Origin: an uncultured Pelagibacteraceae bacterium
Lineage (GTDB): Bacteria > Pseudomonadota > Alphaproteobacteria > Pelagibacterales > Pelagibacteraceae
Direction: 5' to 3'
Assembly (NCBI GenBank): GCA_902600205.1
Contig: CACKIN010000001.1
Span: 62,001 to 126,000 of the forward strand
Length of the DNA stretch: 64,000 nucleotides
This document shows positions 18,902 to 31,105 of the stretch, piece after piece (within the stretch, counting starts at the first letter, position 1; each line of letters begins with the position of its first letter). The translations under genes were made by a program, and so were the position numbers. The notes beneath the pieces are model-generated. The model was not told where the DNA came from. It saw only the letters and a program-made list of their open reading frames with translations, and made no database searches.

Positions 18902-20869
18902 GTGTTTGTAAAATATTTAAAAAAATTAATATATATTTTTCTTCTCTTATTTTTTTTAGTTGGAATTTATCAAGCAATTAACTACGATCCTAAATATATC
19001 AACAGAGCGCCTATTCAAATTGACTTTAATAAAATTAGAACCCCATTTATTAAAAGAGTTTTTTTGAAAACTGAATATTTAATTCACAAAACTTTTGTTA
19101 AAAAAAATATCCCTAAAATAGAAAATGCCGACAATTTACCAAAATATAAGTATATTTACTCTGATATTGAAAATTACAAAAATATAGTAGAGGATAAAAA
19201 AGCAAGCAATAGATGGCATAGATCAAATCAAAATAGTGAGTCACAGAGATTCTCTGAACTTGACCTAATAAATGAAAATAATGTTCAAAATTTAGAGGTT
19301 GCTTGGATTTATAAATCTAACGACGATGTTGGACAAATTCAATCTAATCCAATTATAGTTGATGATAAAATAATAGTGCCAACCCCTGGGCACTATATTG
19401 TTGCATTAGATAGTAAATCTGGAAAAGAAATTTGGAGATTTAAATCTAAATCTAATTTTCCTGCTCAACGAGGATTAATTTACTGGGAAGGAAACGAAAA
19501 ATCTAATCCAGGAATTTTTTTCTCAGATCAATTGGGCTTATATAAATTAAATATTAAAGATGGAACTTTAGACAAAAAATTTGCGGAAAATGGATTTAAA
19601 AAAACTGTATTATCAAAAACTGCACCAGTCATCATAGATGATAATTTAATCATTTCAACATTTGCTCCATCTATTGACTTTATTAATCTACACAATGGAA
19701 AAACAAAATGGAAGTTTTTTTTAAAGAAAAAAAATAATGGATTTTATGTAAATAGTAATTCAAGACTTGGTGGATGTAATCCATGGGGTGGTATATCAGG
19801 TGATATAAAAAATAAAATTGTATATATTTCTACAGGTAATGCACAACCAGATTATTATGGAAATAAAAGACCTGGTAATAATGAATATTGCAATTCTATA
19901 ATCGCCTTAGATGTTGAGAACAAAAAAAAAATTTTTGATTTTCAGGAAATTTCACATGATGTTTGGAATAGAGATATTGCATCCCCACCAATACTTGGAA
20001 GTTTGAAAATTAAAGATAAAATAATTAATATTGTAATTGGATTAAGTAAAACTGGGAATATAATTTTGTTAGATAGATTAAGCGGAAAACCAATCTATGA
20101 TATACGATTTAGACTTAGTGATGATAAATCTACTTTTGGAAGCTATTATCTAGACTTAGAAAAACCAAATCCTTTAGAAAAATTTGAATTTTTGAAAAAA
20201 GACTTAATAAATATAAATTCTGAACTAAATAGTGAGGCTCAAGAAAAAATTAAAAACAAAAAATTTGGTTTTTATATAAAACCTAGTTCTAATTATGACT
20301 TATTAACCTGGACAGGATATGGAGGTGTACCTTGGACTGGAGGTTCATATGATGATAAAAATGATATACTCTATGTTAACTCAAATAAAATACCTGGAGT
20401 TATTAGATTAAAAGAAGAAAACCCAGAAAAATATAATCTTAAAAGTTTTAATTTAAGTAATGGATTTCCGGGAACCAAACCACCTTGGGGTAGTTTAAAT
20501 GCAATTGATTTAAGAAGTGGTGAAATAAAATGGAAGGTTCCATTGGGTGAATATGAGGAATTAACAAAACTAGGGTATCCCAAAACAGGCACTGAAAATT
20601 ATGGTGGAGCATTAGCTACAAGAGGAAATATAGTTTTTGCTAGCGGATCTTTAGACCGAAAGTTAAGGGCTTATTCAAGCAAAAATGGTAAGGTGTTATG
20701 GGAGCATTTGTTGCCAAATCATTCCTTTGTTGCTCCATCAACATATATTAGAGATAATGAACAATATTTGATTGTTATTGCTACAGGTGGAGGTGTATTA
20801 AAGAAAAAATACCCTAAATATGTTACATCAGGGGATACATATATTGCTTATAAATTGAAACAAAAATGA
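18902..20869 (+). CDS. Membrane-anchored PQQ-dependent dehydrogenase-like beta-propeller protein
   Basis: A 655-residue protein starting with GTG, with one N-terminal membrane segment (IYIFLLLFFLVGIYQAI) and a large periplasmic domain. Tryptophan-docking repeats such as VAWIYKSND, GKEIWRFKSKS, GEIKWKVPLG and GKVLWEHLLP mark the eight-bladed propeller of quinoprotein alcohol/glucose dehydrogenases. ISHDVWNRDIASPPI and GYPKTGTENYGGALAT are familiar from the membrane glucose dehydrogenase-like branch. These enzymes oxidise sugars or alcohols in the periplasm and pass electrons to quinone. PQQ binding is not proven: no pqq synthesis genes are in the window. The next gene overlaps by 4 bases, linking it to the glycosyltransferases. 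Confidence 0.82.
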   Translation: MFVKYLKKLIYIFLLLFFLVGIYQAINYDPKYINRAPIQIDFNKIRTPFIKRVFLKTEYLIHKTFVKKNIPKIENADNLPKYKYIYSDIENYKNIVEDKKASNRWHRSNQNSESQRFSELDLINENNVQNLEVAWIYKSNDDVGQIQSNPIIVDDKIIVPTPGHYIVALDSKSGKEIWRFKSKSNFPAQRGLIYWEGNEKSNPGIFFSDQLGLYKLNIKDGTLDKKFAENGFKKTVLSKTAPVIIDDNLIISTFAPSIDFINLHNGKTKWKFFLKKKNNGFYVNSNSRLGGCNPWGGISGDIKNKIVYISTGNAQPDYYGNKRPGNNEYCNSIIALDVENKKKIFDFQEISHDVWNRDIASPPILGSLKIKDKIINIVIGLSKTGNIILLDRLSGKPIYDIRFRLSDDKSTFGSYYLDLEKPNPLEKFEFLKKDLININSELNSEAQEKIKNKKFGFYIKPSSNYDLLTWTGYGGVPWTGGSYDDKNDILYVNSNKIPGVIRLKEENPEKYNLKSFNLSNGFPGTKPPWGSLNAIDLRSGEIKWKVPLGEYEELTKLGYPKTGTENYGGALATRGNIVFASGSLDRKLRAYSSKNGKVLWEHLLPNHSFVAPSTYIRDNEQYLIVIATGGGVLKKKYPKYVTSGDTYIAYKLKQK

Positions 20870-21747
20870 AAAAAAAGATTGCTATAGTAACTGGCGCAGA
20901 CAAAAAATATTTTTCATATTTAAAAAACTTAGTTTTGTCCTTAAAAAAATCAAAAACCTTAGAATTATGTGATCTATGTATTTTATTAGTAGATGAAGAT
21001 AATAAATATTTAAGTGAAATTGATAGTTTAATAAATAAAAAAAAAAGGGTTTCATTTAGCCCAAGACTATTTTTTGATGATAAAAAAAATTGGTATAAGC
21101 TCCTTACAGAAAGGCCTTTTTTAAAAGACCATTTCCCTGGTTATGAAAAATACATTTGGCTTGATGCAGATACAGAAGTTTTAAATATTCAAGGTATAAA
21201 GAATTTGATAGAGGCAACAGATTTAAAAGATTTAGCAATTTCACCAGAAATGAATGAGTCATATGTTTTTAAAAATACAAAGTTTGGAATAAAAAAAATT
21301 TTTTCATCTTTTTATAAAATTTCGGGATGGTCATTTAAAAATTATAAACGATATTTCAGTAAAGATTTAGGAGAAGATTTATTTTTTAAACCTTTGTTTA
21401 ACAATGGAGTTTTTTGTATGAGGTCAGACTCGATATTTTGGGAATTATGGAAAAATGAGTATCAGGGTGCTTTAAATAAAGCTAAAACAAGTTATGGTAT
21501 AAAAACTGATCAATTGTCATTAAATAAATTAATTTACGAAAATTTTGAAAAAACTTCTATACTAGATTCAACTAATAACTGGTTAATTTTTAAATCGGAA
21601 CCAACAATTAAAGATGGTGATAATTTTTATACGCCATCATACCCAAGACGAATAATAAATATATTTCATTATACGAACTATAAATCAAATGAAAGTTTTA
21701 ATTGTTTAGAGAATGAAACGCAAAGACAAATTCAGATTTTAAAATAA
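20866..21747 (+). CDS. Putative glycosyltransferase (GT-A fold, GT8-like)
   Basis: A 293-residue cytosolic protein. The N-terminus IAIVTGADKKYFSYLKNLVLSL and the central EKYIWLDADTEVLN show a GT-A nucleotide-sugar fold with a DxD metal site (DAD), similar in layout to family 8 transferases. A later NNGVFCMRSDS resembles the acceptor/donor contact segment of such enzymes. Sugar and acceptor cannot be inferred. ATG overlaps the previous stop by 4 bases and the next gene starts 4 bases after its end. Base composition is very A-rich, as in the following genes. Confidence 0.7.
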   Translation: MKKKIAIVTGADKKYFSYLKNLVLSLKKSKTLELCDLCILLVDEDNKYLSEIDSLINKKKRVSFSPRLFFDDKKNWYKLLTERPFLKDHFPGYEKYIWLDADTEVLNIQGIKNLIEATDLKDLAISPEMNESYVFKNTKFGIKKIFSSFYKISGWSFKNYKRYFSKDLGEDLFFKPLFNNGVFCMRSDSIFWELWKNEYQGALNKAKTSYGIKTDQLSLNKLIYENFEKTSILDSTNNWLIFKSEPTIKDGDNFYTPSYPRRIINIFHYTNYKSNESFNCLENETQRQIQILK

Positions 21748-21751
21748 ACAT

Positions 21752-22657
21752 ATGAAAATCAACCAAGATGAAAAAAAGAAAATTGTCGAAAAACAAAATT
21801 TATCATATAGAAAAAAAGTAAGTAAAAATAATAAAAATTTTTTTAAAAGTATACTCAAAGAAATTATAACTTCAGGAAAAAAATTTTATTGGAAAAGTTT
21901 TTTCAATATTTCTTATCTATATAAGTCTTTGTTATTTTTAATTCTAAAAAAAAAAATTGTAACAAATAAAATTTCACTTTTAATTCCTACTAGAGAAAGA
22001 GTTTTAAAATTTGACAGATTTATTTCAAGTGTAATTAAAAATACCCAAAATATTAGTAGATGCGAAATTTTGGTCCTAATTGATATTGATGATCCTGAAA
22101 AAGATAAATATTTTGAATTAATAGATAAGTTAAAAGAAAAAATAAATATAAAAATATTTAATGAAACTTTGAGTACTCATGCCAAAAGAAACAATTTTTT
22201 AGCAAAACAGAGTTCAGGACAAATTTTGTTTCCTGTGAACGATGATATGATATTTGTTACTAAAAGTTGGGATTATTTATTAGATATAGAATTTTCCAAA
22301 AATCTAAAAAATAAACCATTTTGTGTATGGGTAAATTCTGGGAACAAATACCCATATTTATTTTGTCATTTTCCAATAATTAACAGATCATGGTATGAGA
22401 CTTTAGGCTATGTAGGTTGTGAATTATTTCACTTTTGGTATTTAGATACTTGGATATGTGATTTAGCTAAAAGATCAAAACAATTCATTTATGCTAGTAA
22501 AATTAGATTTAAAGAATTTAATGCTCAAGCGAATATTGATGAATTCGATAATACTTACCTAAGAAATATTGCTGATAATAAGTTAGAAAAAGATATCGAA
22601 ATATGGGAAAAATCAATTTATCAAAGAATTGATGAGGCAAATAAACTAAAAAATTAA
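21752..22657 (+). CDS. Putative family 2 glycosyltransferase
   Basis: A 301-residue protein with a lysine-rich N-terminus of about 70 residues followed by a GT2-like core: SLLIPTRERVLKFDRFISSVI, EILVLIDIDDPE, then LSTHAKRNNFLAKQSSGQIL and the metal-site segment NDDM. These are the expected donor-binding steps of a GT-A inverting transferase. No transmembrane helices are evident apart from a hydrophobic stretch near LYKSLLFLIL (about residues 57-66), so it may touch the membrane. Part of the sugar cassette; acceptor unknown. Confidence 0.7.
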   Translation: MKINQDEKKKIVEKQNLSYRKKVSKNNKNFFKSILKEIITSGKKFYWKSFFNISYLYKSLLFLILKKKIVTNKISLLIPTRERVLKFDRFISSVIKNTQNISRCEILVLIDIDDPEKDKYFELIDKLKEKINIKIFNETLSTHAKRNNFLAKQSSGQILFPVNDDMIFVTKSWDYLLDIEFSKNLKNKPFCVWVNSGNKYPYLFCHFPIINRSWYETLGYVGCELFHFWYLDTWICDLAKRSKQFIYASKIRFKEFNAQANIDEFDNTYLRNIADNKLEKDIEIWEKSIYQRIDEANKLKN

Positions 22658-22658
22658 T

Positions 22659-23951
22659 ATGATTTCTTCAGTAATAGGTCTTGGTAAGTTGGGCTTCCCT
22701 TTTGCACTATTTTTAGCTTCTAAAAAACAGAAGGTTATTTGTTATGATAGTAACAAAAAAATTTTAAATGATATATCTAATTTAAAGTCTCCATATATTG
22801 AACCTAATACTTCAAATTATTTAAAAAAGTATTCTAAGAATATTCATATTTGTAAGGACTTAGATTATTTAATTAATAAAAGTCAAATTTCTCATTTGGT
22901 TTTACCTACACCAAGTTTAAAAAATAATTCATTCTCAAATTCTTTTATATTGAGAGTACTTGATAAAATAGGTTCTTCTCTTTTAAAAAAAAAAAATAAA
23001 AAACATATAATCAATATTACAAGTACTGTAATGCCGGGATCTTGTAATATATTTAGTAAATTTCTCTCAAATAAAGGATTAAATATAAATAAAGATTTTT
23101 TAATTACATATAATCCACATTTTATTGCTCAAGGTACTACAATTAAAAATTTAGAAAACCCAGATTTTGTTTTAATCGGTAGTGATTGTAAAGACGGTAA
23201 AAAATTAATTTCTTACTATGAAAAAATTTACAAAAAAAAAATTAAAATTTCATATTTAAATTCTACAGAGGCAGAGATAGCCAAAATTTCAGTTAATTCT
23301 TACATTACCACAAAAATTACATTTTCAAATTTTATTTCTGAAATTTGTCAAAATACAAAAAATGTTGATGCAAATAAGGTTTTGAAAACCATTGGAGAAG
23401 ATCACAGAATTGGTCATGATTATTTGGGCATTGGAACAAAATATTCTGGCCCTTGTTTTCCAAGAGATAACAAAGCATTAAATTATTTTGTTAATGGTAA
23501 ATCAAAGTATTCACTTCCTAAATATATTGATAAAATTAACAACCAACAAACTAATAGACTCATTGAGATGATAAATAAATCTTTAAAACTTAAATATCTA
23601 AAAAAAATTGGTATATTTGGGTTAACTTATAAAGATAAAACTACTATAATAAAAGATAGTCAGTCATATGACTTGATAATTGAATTAAGAAAAAGATATA
23701 AGAAAAAAATAAATGTTTTTGATAAAAATGTAAAACCGAGTCAAAATTTTATATCAAAGTATAAATTATTATATTTTGAAAATATAAATTTGTTCGTAAA
23801 AAAATCAGATTTATTAATTGTAATGTATCCAAACAAGGAAATAGAAAAAAAAATAACAAAATCAAAAAAAAAATTAGTTATTGACTGTTGGAATTTGATT
23901 GATCCAAAAAAAACACGCTCAAAAGTAATTAAATTGGGTAATTATTATTAA
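22659..23951 (+). CDS. UDP-glucose/GDP-mannose dehydrogenase family protein
   Basis: Oxidises the C6 alcohol of a nucleotide sugar to a carboxylate in two NAD-dependent steps, making a uronic acid donor for surface polysaccharides. The 430-residue protein has the Rossmann start [10 protein letters not shown], the central-domain Lys in [18 protein letters not shown] and the catalytic Cys in [13 protein letters not shown], plus the C-terminal UDP-binding domain with [16 protein letters not shown]. Whether it uses UDP-glucose, UDP-HexNAc or GDP-mannose is not clear. It is the last gene of the sugar cassette; tRNA-Ser follows 5 bases later. Confidence 0.88.
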   Translation: MISSVIGLGKLGFPFALFLASKKQKVICYDSNKKILNDISNLKSPYIEPNTSNYLKKYSKNIHICKDLDYLINKSQISHLVLPTPSLKNNSFSNSFILRVLDKIGSSLLKKKNKKHIINITSTVMPGSCNIFSKFLSNKGLNINKDFLITYNPHFIAQGTTIKNLENPDFVLIGSDCKDGKKLISYYEKIYKKKIKISYLNSTEAEIAKISVNSYITTKITFSNFISEICQNTKNVDANKVLKTIGEDHRIGHDYLGIGTKYSGPCFPRDNKALNYFVNGKSKYSLPKYIDKINNQQTNRLIEMINKSLKLKYLKKIGIFGLTYKDKTTIIKDSQSYDLIIELRKRYKKKINVFDKNVKPSQNFISKYKLLYFENINLFVKKSDLLIVMYPNKEIEKKITKSKKKLVIDCWNLIDPKKTRSKVIKLGNYY

Positions 23952-23956
23952 TTTTT

Positions 23957-24046
23957 GGAGAGGTGGCCGAGTGGTTGAAGGCGCACGCTTGGAAAGCGTG
24001 TATAGGGGAAACTCTATCATGGGTTCGAATCCCATTCTCTCCGCCA
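23957..24046 (+). tRNA. tRNA-Ser (anticodon GGA)
   Basis: A full class II cloverleaf: acceptor GGAGAGG pairs with TTCTCTCC-side bases, anticodon stem CACGC/GCGTG around loop TTGGAAA gives anticodon GGA (Ser, UCC/UCU), followed by a long variable arm and TTCGAAT T-loop. Discriminator G and the CCA end are encoded. It sits at the 3' border of the accessory-looking sugar cassette, a common location for island boundaries, though no attachment-site repeat was found. Confidence 0.96.
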
Positions 24047-24112
24047 TTTTCTCTCAAAATTATTACAAATTTTAAAAATAAAAATTATTTATAAAATCTG
24101 ATCAAAATTCCG

Positions 24113-24134
24113 CTTAAATACTCACTTATTTAAG
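24113..24134 (+). terminator. Possible terminator after tRNA-Ser
   Basis: CTTAAATA (24113-24120) and TATTTAAG (24127-24134) form a perfect 8-base inverted repeat around a 6-base loop, followed by TTTATTTT. It lies in the 158-base gap between tRNA-Ser and gyrB. The stem is almost all A-T, so it would be a weak intrinsic terminator, but position and the T-rich tail fit. The rest of the gap must contain the gyrB promoter; no box is clear. Confidence 0.4.
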
Positions 24135-24195
24135 TTTATTTTGTAAAGAGATTTTATTTAAGATATCAAAAATGGTATAAAAGAATACTTCCTAA

Positions 24196-26262
<2,067 letters not shown>

Positions 26263-26265
26263 TTA

Positions 26266-27543
26266 ATGGCGATAAGTAACAGTTCCAAATCATCTCACTT
26301 GAATAAAGTAACTTATGTTAATTTAAGGTGGATAGGTATAATTGGGCAATTTATAACTATAAATACTGTTGCATTTATTTTTGAATTTAAATTTTATTTT
26401 ATAATTGCAAATTTTGTAGTTCTACTAGGTGCCTTAAGTAATATTATATTATTTTATTTCTTTAAAAAAAATCAACTTCAAGAAAAAATATCTTTAATGT
26501 TTTTAACAATCGATATTTTACAACTAAGTATATTACTTTATTTGACAGGAGGAACTATTAATCCATTCTCAATATTTTTAATAATCCCAAGTATTTTTGC
26601 ATCTAATAGTCTAAGTATTAAAACAAATATTTTACTTATATTTCTTACTATTTGTTCAATTATTTTCCTTACTTTTTTTCATTTTGAATTGCCCGCTCCA
26701 TTAAATGAATATGTTTTTAGCAATTATTATTATTTTTCTGTACCTATTGCTCTAATTATCGCATTGATTTTTTTAAGTTTTTTTGCGCTTACATTTGGTA
26801 ATGAGTCAAAAGTTAGAAAAGAAGCATTAGATAAAATACAAGAAGTCATTTCTAAAGAACATGAATTAGTATCTTTAGGTGGACAAGCCGCCGCTGCCGC
26901 TCACTCACTGGGTACTCCTTTATCTACGATAAAGATAATTTCTCAAGACTTATATAACAATTTTAAAAATAATAATGACGTTAAAAAAGATATTGAATTA
27001 CTTGTAAGTCAAGTTGATAGATGTAATGAAATTTTAAAAAAGCTATCTTTAAATCCTATTGTGGAGGATGATTTTATAGATAAAAATATAAGCTTACAAA
27101 ACTATGTTAAGGAAATCGTTAATTCTTTTAAAGAAATATCTGAAAAGAATTTTATTATTAATATTGAACAAGACTATAATTCATTCGAAATATCAAAATC
27201 AATTGAAATTGTATACGGTATAAGAAATTTTATTGGAAATGCTAACAAGTTCTCAAAAAAAAATATATATATTTCAATCACTAGTGATAGTGAAAATTCA
27301 TCAATATCAATAGAAGATGATGGATCAGGATTTCCAAAAGATATTTTAACAAAGATCGGTGAACCATATATTAAATCTTTTCAATCTAAAAATAAATCTA
27401 GAGCAGGATTGGGTTTAGGAATATTTATTGGCAAAACCTTGTTAGAAAAAAACAAAGCTAAACTTTTAATTAGAAATTCTGAGACTAGAGGTGGTGCTGA
27501 AATTAAAATTGAGTGGTCTAATAAAGATTTAAAAAGTTTTTAG
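26266..27543 (+). CDS. regB: Redox sensor histidine kinase RegB/PrrB-like
   Basis: Membrane kinase that reports respiratory redox state to a RegA-type regulator. The 425-residue protein has about six membrane helices (residues 20-180) with the quinone-associated motif GGTINPF, the RegB-type H-box [15 protein letters not shown] with phospho-His213, and a C-terminal ATPase domain with [11 protein letters not shown] (N box), DDGSGFP and GLGLGIFI. Cys253 is 40 residues after the His, the same spacing as His225 and the redox-active Cys265 of Rhodobacter capsulatus RegB (from memory). It starts 3 bases after gyrB. No regA or senC gene is adjacent. The stop overlaps the convergent cobT by 4 bases. 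Confidence 0.9.
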   Translation: MAISNSSKSSHLNKVTYVNLRWIGIIGQFITINTVAFIFEFKFYFIIANFVVLLGALSNIILFYFFKKNQLQEKISLMFLTIDILQLSILLYLTGGTINPFSIFLIIPSIFASNSLSIKTNILLIFLTICSIIFLTFFHFELPAPLNEYVFSNYYYFSVPIALIIALIFLSFFALTFGNESKVRKEALDKIQEVISKEHELVSLGGQAAAAAHSLGTPLSTIKIISQDLYNNFKNNNDVKKDIELLVSQVDRCNEILKKLSLNPIVEDDFIDKNISLQNYVKEIVNSFKEISEKNFIINIEQDYNSFEISKSIEIVYGIRNFIGNANKFSKKNIYISITSDSENSSISIEDDGSGFPKDILTKIGEPYIKSFQSKNKSRAGLGLGIFIGKTLLEKNKAKLLIRNSETRGGAEIKIEWSNKDLKSF

Positions 27544-29333
27544 TGAAGTTTTTTATTTTCAAATAGTCCACTTAACTGGTCTATCATAACATCACCTAAC
27601 TCTTGCACATCTGAGATTTTAATAGCTTTTGTATAATATCTTGATACATCATGCCCGATACCTATTGCTAAAATCTCAATTTCACTTTTGGTTTCTATGA
27701 ATTTAACAATTTTTTTTAAATTTTTTTCCAAAAAATCCCCAGAATTTACTGATAAAGTTGAATCATCCACAGGTGCACCATCTGAAATAACCATAAGTAT
27801 TTTTCTTTCTTCTTTTCTTTTTTTTAGTCTATTAAATGCCCAAGTAATGGCTTCTCCATCTATATTTTCTTTCAGCAAACCTTCTTTTAGCATTAAACCT
27901 AAATTCTTTTTTGATTGTCTCCAATGAGAATCAGCGCTCTTATAAATAATATGTCTAAGATCATTAAGTCTTCCAGGATTTTTCATTTTTCCTAATTTAT
28001 TCCATTCTTGCCGACTTTTTCCTCCTTTCCAATTTTTTGTAGTAAATCCAAGTATCTCTACTTTAACTGAGCATCTTTCCAAAGTTCTTGATAAAATATC
28101 AGCACAAATTGCAGCTATTGTTATTGGTCTTCCTCTCATTGATCCAGAGTTATCAATCAATAATGTCACTATTGTATCTTTAAAATCTAAATCTTTTTCT
28201 TTTTTAAATGATAAGGAATTGTAAGGATCAATGATAATTCTTGGCAACTTTGAGCTATCTAATAATCCCTCTTCAAGATCAAATTCCCATGATCGATTTT
28301 GTTTAGCCATTAACTGTCTTTGCAATTTATTTGCTAATTTAGTAATTAAATCTTGAAAGCTAGTGAGTTGCTGGTCCAAATTTTTTCTTAGTTTTAAAAT
28401 TTCCTCTGCAGTTTCTAAATTCTCTGCTTTGGCGACTTCATCAAACTCTGTTGTAAATACTTTATACTCTTTATCGCTTATACCTAAATTCTTTTTTTGG
28501 ATTATGTTTTCCGATTCCATTTCTTCGTTATTTTCGTTAGCAAGTTGGTCGTCAAGTCTAAATTCATTTACATCATCCTCGCTGTCCATACCTTGAGATA
28601 TATTTTCATCCTCACTTGTCTTACTAGATTGTTCATTTTCTTTATCTTCATTGTTATTTGGATTGTTTTGATCTTGTGTGTCATCTTTTTCATCATTTTC
28701 TTTTTCGGTAGTGTCATCATTTTCAAATATATCCATACTTTCTAAAATCTCTGAAAATTTATTATTATAAATTTCTTGATTTTCTAAATTTGCTTTTAAA
28801 AAACTTAAATGTTTTTCTATTGACTTATTGAAATCATTTTCCCAAAATTGAAGAATTTCTTTATTCCCAGGACTTAGTTGCACATCAAAAAATTTATTTG
28901 TCATATAAATTTCAAAAGCATCTATTATATTAGTATCTTCTTTTTTCTTAATTTTTGTTTGTTCAAGTGATTGAAGTCTATATTTGTAATTATCTTTGAA
29001 ATTCTTTGAAATACCCTTTAGCATTTCCGAACCTAACAACTCATATCTTACTTTTTCTGCTAAATGATAAAGTGTTCTACAAGATGGATTTTTTGGACTA
29101 TTTTTGTTTAGTAATTTTCTATTTGAAAATCTTCTTTTTAAAGCTTCAGAGTCCGTTTCGGCTCTTAGTTTTTTAAATTGATTCTTGTCAGAAATATTAT
29201 CAATTTCACCAACACTGAAATCTTTTTCACCTTTTTTCTTATTTTTATCTACTTGATAATCATCTGAAATAACTCTGTAGGTTGATTGTAGCGCTTGTTT
29301 AAATTTTTCTTTAATACTATCTTCTTTGTTCAT
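27540..29333 (-). CDS. cobT: CobT-like cobaltochelatase subunit (VWA domain)
   Basis: In aerobic cobalamin synthesis CobT partners with the AAA+ CobS and the catalytic CobN to insert cobalt. The 597-residue protein shows the CobT N-terminal helical region, a very acidic low-complexity middle (about residues 215-270, D/E/N-rich), and a C-terminal von Willebrand A domain with MIDAS motif [11 protein letters not shown] and [12 protein letters not shown]. Its ATG overlaps the cobS stop by one base. No cobN or other cobalamin genes are in the window, so the actual client may be a different chelatase or protein complex (inference). Confidence 0.9.
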   Translation of the reverse strand: MNKEDSIKEKFKQALQSTYRVISDDYQVDKNKKKGEKDFSVGEIDNISDKNQFKKLRAETDSEALKRRFSNRKLLNKNSPKNPSCRTLYHLAEKVRYELLGSEMLKGISKNFKDNYKYRLQSLEQTKIKKKEDTNIIDAFEIYMTNKFFDVQLSPGNKEILQFWENDFNKSIEKHLSFLKANLENQEIYNNKFSEILESMDIFENDDTTEKENDEKDDTQDQNNPNNNEDKENEQSSKTSEDENISQGMDSEDDVNEFRLDDQLANENNEEMESENIIQKKNLGISDKEYKVFTTEFDEVAKAENLETAEEILKLRKNLDQQLTSFQDLITKLANKLQRQLMAKQNRSWEFDLEEGLLDSSKLPRIIIDPYNSLSFKKEKDLDFKDTIVTLLIDNSGSMRGRPITIAAICADILSRTLERCSVKVEILGFTTKNWKGGKSRQEWNKLGKMKNPGRLNDLRHIIYKSADSHWRQSKKNLGLMLKEGLLKENIDGEAITWAFNRLKKRKEERKILMVISDGAPVDDSTLSVNSGDFLEKNLKKIVKFIETKSEIEILAIGIGHDVSRYYTKAIKISDVQELGDVMIDQLSGLFENKKLH

Positions 29334-30307
29334 TAAACTTGAATATTGATCATTGATTCTGGAAGTTCTTCACCAAAACATCTTTGATAATATTCAGCAA
29401 TAGTATTTTTTTCAGCATCGTCACATTTATTTAAAAATGTAACTCTAAATGCATATCCTATATCTTTGAAAATTTCTGAATTTTCGGCCCAATGCAGAAC
29501 TGTCCTTGGACTCATTACTGTTGATATATCACCAGCCATAAAACCTTTTCTAGTTAATGAGGCAACTTTTATCATATTTGATACTTGATCTTTTCCTTTA
29601 GAGTTATTTAAATTTTTATTTTTTCCTAATATTATTTCCATTTCCTTTTCTAAGCTAAGGTAGTTAAGTGTGGATACAATATTCCATCTATCCATCTGTC
29701 CTTGGTTTATCTGCTGAGTTCCATGATATAATCCTGTTGTATCACCCAGACCCACAGTATTTGTTGTTGCAAAAAGTCTGAAAAATTTATTTTGTTTAAT
29801 GACTTTATTTTTATCTAATAATGTAAAACTTCCCTCAGACTCAAGCACTCTTTGAATTACAAACATTACATCTGGTCTTCCAGCGTCGTACTCATCAAAA
29901 ACTAAAGCCACGGGATTTTGAATTGACCAAGGAAGTATACCTTCTTTAAATTCAGTTACCTGTTTACCATCTTTTATAACTATTGAGTCTTTTCCAATTA
30001 AATCAATTCTACTTACATGACTGTCAAGATTAATTCTTATACAAGGCCAGTTTAATCTAGCAGCTATCTGTTCTATATGGGTTGATTTTCCAGTACCATG
30101 ATATCCTTGAATTAAAACTCTTTTATTAAAAGAGAAACCTGACAAAATAGCTAGTGTTGTATCTTTATCAAACTTATAAGTTTTATCTATTTCAGGCACA
30201 TACTCACTTGATTTAGAAAATGCATCTACTTCCATATCACTTTCAATTCCAAAAGTTTGTTTAATTGATAATTTAATATCCGGAGTATAGTTAATATTTG
30301 GTGTCAA
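29333..30307 (-). CDS. cobS: CobS-like AAA+ ATPase
   Basis: MoxR-type AAA+ ATPase that works with CobT as a chaperone-like motor of cobaltochelatase. The 324-residue product has Walker [11 protein letters not shown] at about residues 69-78, Walker [11 protein letters not shown], and a sensor-1 segment [16 protein letters not shown]. Length matches the family. It is translationally coupled to cobT (one-base overlap) and overlaps the upstream J-domain gene by 17 bases. The J-domain/cobS/cobT order is familiar from alphaproteobacteria. Confidence 0.93.
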   Translation of the reverse strand: MTPNINYTPDIKLSIKQTFGIESDMEVDAFSKSSEYVPEIDKTYKFDKDTTLAILSGFSFNKRVLIQGYHGTGKSTHIEQIAARLNWPCIRINLDSHVSRIDLIGKDSIVIKDGKQVTEFKEGILPWSIQNPVALVFDEYDAGRPDVMFVIQRVLESEGSFTLLDKNKVIKQNKFFRLFATTNTVGLGDTTGLYHGTQQINQGQMDRWNIVSTLNYLSLEKEMEIILGKNKNLNNSKGKDQVSNMIKVASLTRKGFMAGDISTVMSPRTVLHWAENSEIFKDIGYAFRVTFLNKCDDAEKNTIAEYYQRCFGEELPESMINIQV

Positions 30308-30824
30308 TTTTTTCCTTATATGTATTTTTTAATTGAGTGTAGGCCAAAGTAATTATTTTTAGCTTGTCTTCAAATTTTTTATTACCAGCATTCATATCAG
30401 GGTGAAATTTTTTGACAAGTTTTTTAAATTTTTCTTGTACTTTCTCCCATTTTAATCCAACGCTTATTCCTAATATATTAAAGGCTTTTATATCATTATT
30501 GTTAAATTTAAACCTATTCATGTTATTAAAATCATTATTGAATTTAAATTTATCCATTTCGTCTTTAAGAGCATTACTCCATAAAACTTTAAAAAAATTG
30601 TCAGAGGAACTGAAACTTTGAGTTGGTTTGTGCCAAGTCATGTCCGAACGTAAAAATTCAACTATTTGTTGATCACTCATGCCTGTGAAATAGTTCCAGT
30701 TTTTATTAAATTCTTTCACATGATTTAAACATAGTAATCTATAATTTTTACTATTATCCCTTTCTTTAGGGGCTTTATATAAGCCTTCAGCAGTACAATT
30801 ATTCCAATCACAAATATTTTTCAT
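30291..30824 (-). CDS. J-domain protein with N-terminal cysteine motif
   Basis: A 177-residue DnaJ-like co-chaperone. The C-terminal third is a J domain: KAFNILGISVGLKWEKVQEKFKKLVKKFHPDMNAG holds the HPD tripeptide needed to stimulate DnaK. The N-terminus has CDWNNC and a later CLNH, a likely zinc-binding C-x4-C...C-x2-H arrangement. In alphaproteobacteria such a protein is typically encoded just before cobS, and it may help assemble CobS/CobT or a client (inference). It is divergent from bolA with only 20 bases between start codons. Confidence 0.88.
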   Translation of the reverse strand: MKNICDWNNCTAEGLYKAPKERDNSKNYRLLCLNHVKEFNKNWNYFTGMSDQQIVEFLRSDMTWHKPTQSFSSSDNFFKVLWSNALKDEMDKFKFNNDFNNMNRFKFNNNDIKAFNILGISVGLKWEKVQEKFKKLVKKFHPDMNAGNKKFEDKLKIITLAYTQLKNTYKEKIDTKY

Positions 30825-30844
30825 AGTATATAATACTTTAAAAT

Positions 30845-31105
30845 ATGGATATTAATCAACTTATCAAAATTATAGAAAAAAAAATTTTGTCGCAGAGTTG
30901 TATTACAAAAGTCATGATTGAGGATAAGACATTTCTTCATAAAAATCATCAAACAAATCAAAAAGGGAAATTTCATATTTCACTTTTGATTGAGTCAGAA
31001 GAATTAAAAGAAAAAAATAAATTATATTCAACAAGATTTATTTACAAAATTTTAGATGATGAATTAAAAAATTATATTCATTCTTTACAAATAAAATTAT
31101 TATAA
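30845..31105 (+). CDS. bolA: BolA-family protein
   Basis: Small partner of monothiol glutaredoxins in iron-sulphur cluster handling; some members also bind DNA. The 86-residue product has the family core HISLLIESEELKEKNKLYSTRFIYKIL and the C-terminal invariant His in YIHSLQIK. The helix-turn segment is shorter than in E. coli BolA but in range. It reads away from the J-domain gene and converges with aroB, overlapping it by 6 bases. Confidence 0.88.
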   Translation: MDINQLIKIIEKKILSQSCITKVMIEDKTFLHKNHQTNQKGKFHISLLIESEELKEKNKLYSTRFIYKILDDELKNYIHSLQIKLL

